A stretch of 11,338 nt of DNA from an uncultured Candidatus Pelagibacter sp. (GTDB taxonomy: Bacteria; Pseudomonadota; Alphaproteobacteria; Pelagibacterales; Pelagibacteraceae). The notes under the pieces are model-generated. The model was given only the letters and a program-made list of their open reading frames with translations, made no database searches and had not been told where the DNA came from. The first letter of the stretch is position 1. The number at the start of each line of letters is the position of its first letter. The DNA lies in assembly GCA_905612335.1 (NCBI GenBank), contig CAJQRT010000002.1, positions 1 to 11,338 of the forward strand. Reading direction: 5' to 3'. A program made the translations under genes and the position numbers. Positions 6,151 through 11,338 of the stretch are shown here, one piece after another.

Positions 6151-6777
6151 ATGAATGTCACAATTGTTGATTATAATTCAGGAAACATTAGCTCTGTAAT
6201 AAACTCTTTCAAAGAAGTTGCCAAAGACAAAGTTAATATCGAAGTGACTTCAGATTTAAATAAGATTAAATCAAGTGATAAAGTAGTTTTACCGGGACAG
6301 GGATCGTTTAAGAGCTGTGTTGATGCATTAAATAGCATAAATGGTTTAGTAGAGACACTCAATGAGTTTGCGGTCACTAATAAAAAACCTCTTCTAGGAA
6401 TTTGTGTTGGTTTACAGATGTTTGCAAATCTTGGTTATGAAGAAACTGAAACAAAAGGACTTGGTTGGATTTCAGGAAAAGTTTCAAAGATCAATAATCA
6501 AAATAATAAATTCAAACTCCCGCACATTGGTTGGAATGAAATTAACATTATTAAAGAAAGCAAAATTTTTAAGGATATAGAAAATAAATCACACATGTAT
6601 TTTGTACATAGCTATGAATTTATTCCAGATGATAAAAGTGTAATTTCATCAACAACAGACTATTCATCAAACATTGCATGTTCTGTTGAAAAAGAAAATA
6701 TTTTTGGAACTCAATTTCACCCTGAAAAGAGTGATAAAATAGGACTTAAGATTATAGAAAATTTTTTAAATTTATAA
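6151..6777 (+). CDS. hisH: Imidazole glycerol phosphate synthase, glutaminase subunit HisH
   Basis: A class I glutamine amidotransferase that releases ammonia for its partner HisF, encoded two genes downstream. The 208 residues carry the triad: nucleophile Cys85 in GICVGLQMF, His190 and Glu192 in TQFHPEKS. The N-terminus IVDYNSGNISSV is typical of HisH. The oxyanion-hole motif is PGQGSF (48-53), where many HisH proteins have PGVG; I do not treat the substitution as inactivating. KLPHIGWNE and SHMYFVHSYEF are further family blocks. It starts 5 bases after hisB and ends 2 bases before hisA. Confidence 0.97.
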   Translation: MNVTIVDYNSGNISSVINSFKEVAKDKVNIEVTSDLNKIKSSDKVVLPGQGSFKSCVDALNSINGLVETLNEFAVTNKKPLLGICVGLQMFANLGYEETETKGLGWISGKVSKINNQNNKFKLPHIGWNEINIIKESKIFKDIENKSHMYFVHSYEFIPDDKSVISSTTDYSSNIACSVEKENIFGTQFHPEKSDKIGLKIIENFLNL

Positions 6778-6779
6778 AT

Positions 6780-7499
6780 ATGAAAATATTTCCAGCTATA
6801 GATATTAAAGACAAAAAATGTGTGAGATTAATTAAAGGGGACTTTAATAATAAAACTGAATACGAAACATCACCAGTTGATCAAGCTGGTAAGTACAAAG
6901 ATCATGGCTTTAAAAATTTACACATTGTTGATTTAGATGGTGCCTTAACAGGAGAGACAGTTAACCTAGATATTATTAAAGAAATAGTTCATAAATTTGA
7001 TTTAAAAATTGAAGTAGGTGGGGGTATTAGAATTATTGATAGTATTCAAAAATATACAGATGTAGGAGTTGAAAAAGTTATTTTAGGAAGTGCGGCTATA
7101 AAAGATAAGAATTTCTTAAAAGAAGCATGTCAAAAATTTCCAAATAAAATTGCCTTAGGTCTAGATGCTAAAGATGGATACTTGTCAGTTTCAGGATGGA
7201 AAGAAAATTCTAATCAATTGACTTTGGATTTTTTAAAAGAAGTAAATGATTATGGTGTTAGTAGAGTAATTTATACAGACATAGATAGAGATGGCACTAA
7301 ACAAAGTCCTAATTTTGAAGAAACAATTAATGTTGCCAATGTTTCTAATTGCCCAGTAATTATTTCAGGAGGCGTGTCCTCAATTGATGATATTAAAAAA
7401 GCAAAAGGTTTAAAAAATATTGAAGGAATAATAGTTGGTAAAGCCATATATGATGGTGATATTAAATTAGACGAATTAGTGAGAGAATTAGATGCTTAA
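6780..7499 (+). CDS. hisA: ProFAR isomerase HisA
   Basis: Opens the ribose ring of ProFAR by an Amadori rearrangement to give PRFAR, the substrate of HisHF. It is a TIM barrel of 239 residues. Catalytic acid/base residues are Asp8 ([17 protein letters not shown]) and Asp129 (ALGLDAKDG). Phosphate-binding glycine loops are VGGGIR (79-84), the LGSAA region (102-106) and ISGGVSS (195-201), and DIDRDGT (167-173) is conserved. The sequence is clearly paralogous to downstream HisF. It starts 2 bases after hisH, and its last 8 bases overlap hisF, suggesting coupled translation. Confidence 0.97.
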   Translation: MKIFPAIDIKDKKCVRLIKGDFNNKTEYETSPVDQAGKYKDHGFKNLHIVDLDGALTGETVNLDIIKEIVHKFDLKIEVGGGIRIIDSIQKYTDVGVEKVILGSAAIKDKNFLKEACQKFPNKIALGLDAKDGYLSVSGWKENSNQLTLDFLKEVNDYGVSRVIYTDIDRDGTKQSPNFEETINVANVSNCPVIISGGVSSIDDIKKAKGLKNIEGIIVGKAIYDGDIKLDELVRELDA

Positions 7500-8247
7500 A
7501 AATAGAATTATACCCTGTTTAGATGTTAAAAATGGGAGAGTTGTTAAAGGAATTAACTTTGTAGACCTAAAGGATGCTGGTGATCCAGTTGAACAAGCTA
7601 AAATTTATAGTGATGGTGGTGCTGATGAGATTTGTTTTTTAGATATTACAGCTTCCAATGAAAATAGAGACACAATTTATGATGTTGTTGAACGAACATC
7701 TAAAAAATGTTTTGTACCCTTAACAGTTGGTGGTGGGGTTAGGGGAGTTGAAGATATTAATAAATTATTAAATTGTGGAGCAGATAAAGTTTCAATCAAT
7801 ACAGCTGCAGTTCAAAATCCTAAAATGATAATTGAAAGTTCAAAAAAATTTGGATCACAATGCATTGTTGTTGCAATAGATGCTAAAAAAAACGGTAATA
7901 AATGGGAGGTTTTTACCCATGGTGGAAGAAATAACACGAGCCTGGATGCAATAGAATTTGCAAAAAAAATGGAAGGTAATGGGGCAGGGGAATTACTAGT
8001 TACATCTATGGATAGAGATGGCACTCAAATTGGTTATGATAATGACTTAATGTTTAAAATATCTTCTACAGTTAATATACCTGTGATTGCCTCAGGTGGA
8101 GTAGGAAATCTGGATCACTTGGTGGACGGTATAAAATTAGGAAATGCTAGTGCAGTACTAGCGGCTTCAATTTTTCATTATGGAACACACTCAATTAATG
8201 AAGCTAAACAATATTTGAATTCAAAAGGAATTCCCGTTAGGATTTAG
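7492..8247 (+). CDS. hisF: Imidazole glycerol phosphate synthase, cyclase subunit HisF
   Basis: A TIM-barrel cyclase (251 residues) that uses ammonia channelled from HisH to turn PRFAR into imidazole glycerol phosphate and AICAR. Catalytic residues are Asp11 ([14 protein letters not shown]) and Asp130 (VVAIDAKK). Phosphate-binding loops are TVGGGVR (78-84) and ASGGVGN (200-206). SMDRDGT matches the equivalent motif in HisA. The ATG lies within the last codons of hisA, with GAGAG at 7481-7485 spaced 6 bases upstream as a plausible ribosome-binding site. hisE begins 2 bases after its stop. Confidence 0.97.
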   Translation: MLKNRIIPCLDVKNGRVVKGINFVDLKDAGDPVEQAKIYSDGGADEICFLDITASNENRDTIYDVVERTSKKCFVPLTVGGGVRGVEDINKLLNCGADKVSINTAAVQNPKMIIESSKKFGSQCIVVAIDAKKNGNKWEVFTHGGRNNTSLDAIEFAKKMEGNGAGELLVTSMDRDGTQIGYDNDLMFKISSTVNIPVIASGGVGNLDHLVDGIKLGNASAVLAASIFHYGTHSINEAKQYLNSKGIPVRI

Positions 8248-8249
8248 AC

Positions 8250-8555
8250 ATGTCAGAAAATCTATTAAATTTAGTAAATACAATTAGAGACAGAAAAAAT
8301 AAGGATAAAGACAAATCTTATACTTCATCATTATTATCAGGTGGCCTGTCTAAGTGTATAGATAAAATGGAAGAAGAATTTAGTGAACTTAAAGAAGCAC
8401 TAAATGATAAATCTAATGTAGTGCATGAAGCAGCAGATACAATTTATCATATATTAGTTGCACTTGAGGCAGCTGATATTAAGTTTGAAGATGTCCTGAA
8501 AGAGTTGGAAAATAGAAAAAAAAAATCGGGTATTGAAGAAAAGAACAACAGATAA
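8250..8555 (+). CDS. hisE: Phosphoribosyl-ATP pyrophosphohydrolase HisE
   Basis: Hydrolyses PR-ATP to PR-AMP, the second histidine step. It is an all-alpha MazG-like enzyme of 101 residues, here separate from HisI (the two are fused in E. coli). The Mg-binding helices are visible as KMEEEFSELKEAL (39-51) and HEAADTIYHILVAL (59-72). The N-terminus NLVNTIRDRK and the TSSLLSGG turn are typical. An AGGA (8239-8242) sits 7 bases before the ATG. A run of ten A's (8516-8525) lies near the 3' end. The stop overlaps the next gene's ATG as TAATG. Confidence 0.95.
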   Translation: MSENLLNLVNTIRDRKNKDKDKSYTSSLLSGGLSKCIDKMEEEFSELKEALNDKSNVVHEAADTIYHILVALEAADIKFEDVLKELENRKKKSGIEEKNNR

Positions 8556-8920
8556 TGATTTATGACAAAAATAATATTTTTGCAAAAATTTTGAGAAAAG
8601 AAATTTCTTGTAAAAAGATATTTGAAAATGACCATGTCCTTTCCTTTCATGATATTAATCCTCAAAAAAAAATACACGCATTAGTTATTCCAAAAGGTGA
8701 GTACATTGATTTAGATGATTTTAACAATAGAGCTTCAGATCAAGAGATAGTTGCCTTAAGCAAAGCTATTACAGAAGTTTCAAAAATATTAGGTATATCA
8801 ACGGATATGGGTAAAGGTTATAGAGCCTTAACAAATTTGAGTGAGTATGGTGGTCAAGAGGTTCCACATTTACACTTCCATTTATTTGGAGGAGAAAATG
8901 TTGGAAAAATGGTTGAGTGA
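8555..8920 (+). CDS. HIT-family (HinT-like) nucleotide hydrolase
   Basis: A 121-residue histidine-triad protein, the usual size for the HinT branch, whose members hydrolyse AMP-lysine and other purine nucleoside phosphoramidates in the cytoplasm. The N-terminal block NIFAKILRKEI is followed by FHDINPQKKIHALVIPK. The C-terminus holds HLHFHLFGG (105-113), in which the middle histidine (107) would be the nucleophile. The ATG overlaps the hisE stop by one base, and its own TGA overlaps the next gene's GTG (GTGA), so it is embedded in the his operon. A link to histidine synthesis, in which AMP-ribosyl intermediates occur, is speculative. Exact substrate is unknown. Confidence 0.92.
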   Translation: MIYDKNNIFAKILRKEISCKKIFENDHVLSFHDINPQKKIHALVIPKGEYIDLDDFNNRASDQEIVALSKAITEVSKILGISTDMGKGYRALTNLSEYGGQEVPHLHFHLFGGENVGKMVE

Positions 8921-9420
8921 CAGAAAAAATTTATCGAAGCTATCTAGAGATAAAATCTCTAGATGAATTAAAAGAAGTTCAGAAACCTTCAGAAAATTAC
9001 TTTGTAGAGTTTGCTGACCCAAAAGATTTTCAGTTAAACAAATTTTTTTACAAAACTATTGGTAAGAATTGTCAATGGATAGATAGGCTTATTTGGACAG
9101 ACTTAAATTGGACAGATTATATCTCTAATGATCAGTTATTTACATATATTCTTAAAGATAAAAGTGAAATAGCTGGCTATTTTGAATTGTTATTTAACAA
9201 ACAAAGCAAACAAGCTGAAATTGCTTATTTTGGAATTTTGGAAGAATATTATGAGAAAAAATTAGGTGGATACTTGTTAAGTGAAGCAATTAAGAACTCA
9301 TTTAATATGGGATGTGAACGAGTTTGGGTTCACACCTGTTCTTTAGATCATAAAAATGCATTAAAAAATTATTTAGCTAGAGGTATGAAAAATTTCAAGT
9401 CTGAAACCTTAATCAGGTGA
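8917..9420 (+). CDS. GNAT-family N-acetyltransferase of unknown substrate, GTG start
   Basis: A 167-residue GCN5-related acetyltransferase. The acetyl-CoA-binding region is EIAYFGILEEYYEKKLGGYLLSEAIKNSF (about 101-129; the KKLGGY turn stands for the usual RxxGxG), followed by a strand VWVHTCSLDHKNALKNYLARGMKNF where GNATs bind the end of CoA. An aromatic-rich segment (about 51-68) probably shapes the acceptor site; the acceptor is not evident. The GTG at 8917 is the earliest possible start because TGA precedes it in frame at 8914-8916. It overlaps the HIT gene by 4 bases. A purine-rich GGAGGAG at 8888-8894 encodes conserved HIT residues and is too far upstream to act as its ribosome-binding site. 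It is the last gene of the his operon, and its stop directly abuts the convergent lolA stop. Confidence 0.82.
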   Translation: MTEKIYRSYLEIKSLDELKEVQKPSENYFVEFADPKDFQLNKFFYKTIGKNCQWIDRLIWTDLNWTDYISNDQLFTYILKDKSEIAGYFELLFNKQSKQAEIAYFGILEEYYEKKLGGYLLSEAIKNSFNMGCERVWVHTCSLDHKNALKNYLARGMKNFKSETLIR

Positions 9421-9424
9421 TTAA
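9409..9424. repeat. Palindrome spanning the GNAT/lolA stop codons
   Basis: TTAATCA-GG-TGATTAA is a perfect 7-base inverted repeat around a GG centre. It contains the TGA of the GNAT gene and the reverse-strand TAA of lolA. As RNA it could fold only as about 5 AT pairs with a 6-base loop, so it is a weak terminator at best. Confidence 0.4.
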
Positions 9425-9975
9425 TTATTTTCTGGTAATTTAAAAATCTTGCTATCTATCTCTTGGTTTTTTTTAACAGAAGAAATAAACGTTATTGATA
9501 AATTTTGATAAATATCTTCAGTTTGCCATCCAATTAAATTTAAATCTTTCTTATCAAAAAAAATATTAATTTCATTATTATTTTCAAAAATTTTGAAATT
9601 TAAGTACTTGTTGTCTATATCCCTTGGCTCAAGTTCTTCTATTTTAGAAATTAGATATTCTTTATCTAGTAAAAATTTTAAAGGAGTTTTGTTAAGCGGG
9701 TAACGATAATAACTTCCTTTGTTGCTGGTTTTGATAACTAAAGATTTTCCATTAGATACTAATTTTTTTTTACTAGGATTGTTATATTCACAAAAGATTT
9801 TTTTAGGATATTCAATGATACATTTTCCGTCTTCACTTTTATCATTAATCGTTTGTAAAAAATTAAAACTTAAATTATTCGTAAGTTTCATTTCAGAAAT
9901 TATCTTCTCTTTTGGTAATGAGTTGGCTGGAAGGTAAAAACTGAAAAACAATAAAATGATTATTACTCTAAGCAT
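9421..9975 (-). CDS. lolA: Outer-membrane lipoprotein carrier LolA-like protein
   Basis: A periplasmic carrier expected to take lipoproteins from the LolCDE transporter to the outer membrane. The 184-residue protein has a signal peptide (hydrophobic residues about 4-15, likely cleavage after Ala17-Asn18-Ser19). The mature part shows LolA features: an SFNFLQTI strand, the IEYPKKIFCEYNNP block (equivalent to the family's R-P-x-x-F-x-W-x-Y...P), SNGKSLVI, YRYPLNKTPLKFLL, and a final GWQTED strand. Cys52 and Cys62 flank the block and could pair in the periplasm. It is short compared with the roughly 200 residues of E. coli LolA. The ATG overlaps the ftsK stop as TAATG, so it is cotranscribed with ftsK. 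No sign of LolB is present in the window. Confidence 0.85.
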   Translation of the reverse strand: MLRVIIILLFFSFYLPANSLPKEKIISEMKLTNNLSFNFLQTINDKSEDGKCIIEYPKKIFCEYNNPSKKKLVSNGKSLVIKTSNKGSYYRYPLNKTPLKFLLDKEYLISKIEELEPRDIDNKYLNFKIFENNNEINIFFDKKDLNLIGWQTEDIYQNLSITFISSVKKNQEIDSKIFKLPENN

Positions 9976-11338
9976 TAAAGAACATCTCTTTTACCAACAT
10001 GATTAGCCTTACTCACAATCCCATCAGCTTCCATCATATCAATAATTCTTGCAGCCCTATTATATCCTATTTGTAATTTCCTTTGTAAAAATGAAGTAGA
10101 AGCTTTGCCCTCTGATCTAATAATATCAAGTGCTGCCTGGTACAATTCATCTTTATCACCTGAGCTAGATGCTTCTCCACTCAATTCTTTTTCATCTACA
10201 AAATTTAAGATTTCATCTATATAATTTGGTTCTGCTTGACTTCTTAAATAATTGTTAACTTTTTCAATCTCACCCTCTGATACAAATGGAGCATGAATTC
10301 TAACAATTTTATTTGCAGAAGACATATAAAGCATATCTCCTTTACCAAGTAGCTGTTCTGCACCTTGTTCACCTAAAATTGTTCTACTGTCTATTTTTGA
10401 GGTTACTTGAAAAGATATTCTTGTTGGAAAATTTGCTTTAATGGTTCCTGTAATAACATCAACACTTGGTCTTTGTGTGGCCATTATAATATGAATTCCA
10501 GCAGCTCTTGCCATTTGAGATAATTTCTGAATATAATTTTCTATCTCTTTACCAGCAACAAGCATTAGGTCAGACATTTCATCTACCACAACAACAATAT
10601 AAGGCATAGCCAAAGTGTGCTTAGCATTATAGCCATCAATATTACGTACTCCTTCTTTGGTCATAAGTCGGTATCTATTTTCCATCTCTTTAACAACCCA
10701 ACCCAAAACAGAAGCAGCTTTTTTTGCCTCAGTGATTACAGGACATAATAAGTGAGGTATGCCTTCATAGGTTGATAGTTCAAGCATTTTAGGATCAATT
10801 AGTATGAACTTACATTTGTCTGGTGTGTGTCTGTAAAGTAGGGATAAGATAATAGTATTTATGCAAACAGATTTACCTGATCCAGTAGTTCCAGCAATTA
10901 ATAAATGAGGCATAGAAGCCAAATCTCCAACAGTAGGAATGCCAGAAATATTTTTACCAAGTGCAATTGGTAACCTGATATCTTTTTTATTAAAATCAGA
11001 GTTAGAGAGTATTTCACTTAAATAAACATTCTCACGACTAGAATTTGGAAGTTCTATACCGATGGTGCTTCTTCCAGGTATAGTAGCGATTCTTGCAGAT
11101 TCAGAACTAGTGTTTCGAGCAATGTCATCTGAAAGATTAATAATTTTTGATACTTTAACACCCGCTGCTGGCTCAAATTCATTTAGTGTTACCACAGGGC
11201 CATGACTAACTTTCTTAATATCTCCACTAACCCCGAAATCTAATAAGATTTTTTCTAAAAACTCACTATCAATATAATCTTCATCTTTTAACTTTTCTCT
11301 ATCTTTTCGTGTGGGGATTTTAAGTAAATCAATTGTAG
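9975..11338 (-). CDS. ftsK: DNA translocase FtsK, C-terminal motor and gamma domain, 5' end outside window
   Basis: A septum-bound DNA pump that clears the chromosome terminus before division. Only the last 453 residues are visible. The frame stays open to the right edge (first full codon 11336-11334), and the GTG at 11195 is an internal codon in [13 protein letters not shown], not a start. Walker A is GTTGSGKS (10869-10892) and Walker B is [35 protein letters not shown] and [20 protein letters not shown] are highly conserved FtsK/SpoIIIE blocks. After a short acidic/Ser-rich linker comes the winged-helix gamma domain ([21 protein letters not shown]...GKRDVL), which reads KOPS sites and contacts XerD. 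The membrane domain and linker lie outside. lolA follows with a one-base overlap. Confidence 0.96.
   Translation of the reverse strand, partial: TIDLLKIPTRKDREKLKDEDYIDSEFLEKILLDFGVSGDIKKVSHGPVVTLNEFEPAAGVKVSKIINLSDDIARNTSSESARIATIPGRSTIGIELPNSSRENVYLSEILSNSDFNKKDIRLPIALGKNISGIPTVGDLASMPHLLIAGTTGSGKSVCINTIILSLLYRHTPDKCKFILIDPKMLELSTYEGIPHLLCPVITEAKKAASVLGWVVKEMENRYRLMTKEGVRNIDGYNAKHTLAMPYIVVVVDEMSDLMLVAGKEIENYIQKLSQMARAAGIHIIMATQRPSVDVITGTIKANFPTRISFQVTSKIDSRTILGEQGAEQLLGKGDMLYMSSANKIVRIHAPFVSEGEIEKVNNYLRSQAEPNYIDEILNFVDEKELSGEASSSGDKDELYQAALDIIRSEGKASTSFLQRKLQIGYNRAARIIDMMEADGIVSKANHVGKRDVL

Noticed and set aside
7284..7298. A 15-base identity (gatagagatggcact) shared by hisA (7284-7298) and hisF (8011-8025)
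   Set aside because: It encodes the Asp-Arg-Asp-Gly-Thr motif conserved between the two paralogous TIM barrels; explained by common ancestry.
8888..8900. Strong GGAGGAG followed by an ATG at 8898 as the start of another gene
   Set aside because: That frame ends after about 22 codons, and the purines are the Gly-Gly-Glu codons of the conserved HIT C-terminus.

Overview
The window looks like core chromosome of a SAR11-type alphaproteobacterium (Pelagibacterales). It is AT-rich (roughly 30% G+C by eye), almost without gaps, and lysine/asparagine-rich in its proteins. The gene neighbourhoods (dnaQ-secB-fxsA-tim44-smr, hslVU beside hisBHAFE) are alphaproteobacterial. The assignment rests on composition, gene order and protein character; no database search was run. 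I see no rRNA, tRNA, CRISPR array, insertion sequence or prophage.

Layout. (1) 2-625: 3' part of dnaQ (+), which runs off the left edge. (2) 618-1446: secB and fxsA (-), overlapping each other, with secB also overlapping the dnaQ end. (3) 1505-2617: a Tim44-like membrane protein gene and an Smr-domain gene (+). They abut with no spacer and lie in the same frame, and the Smr gene must start at TTG. (4) 2618-2755: a 138-base gap holding one doubtful 36-codon ORF. (5) 2756-3577: a sulfotransferase (+), the most accessory-looking gene here. (6) 3581-5463: the hslV-hslU protease operon (-). (7) 5555-9420: one tightly packed + strand operon, hisB-hisH-hisA-hisF-hisE, followed by a HIT-family hydrolase and a GNAT acetyltransferase. 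(8) 9421-11338: lolA and the 3' part of ftsK (-), which runs off the right edge.

How the genes work together. hisBHAFE supplies five middle steps of histidine synthesis: PR-ATP hydrolysis, the HisA isomerase, the HisHF synthase and IGP dehydratase. hisG, hisI, hisC and hisD must lie elsewhere. HslVU is a cytoplasmic ATP-dependent protease. SecB, LolA and the Tim44-like protein belong to envelope biogenesis and protein traffic. DnaQ proofreads replication and FtsK handles chromosome segregation at division.

Packing is extreme. Three convergent gene pairs end within 3 bases of each other or overlap, three codirectional junctions are TAATG, and the candidate promoters of the divergent genes lie so close to the start codons that leaderless mRNAs are plausible. 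I did not find an obviously new multi-gene system. The items most worth a second look are the Smr gene (31-residue N-terminal duplication, no ATG, poly-A tracts), the sulfotransferase, the cysteine pair in LolA, and the HIT/GNAT tail of the his operon.
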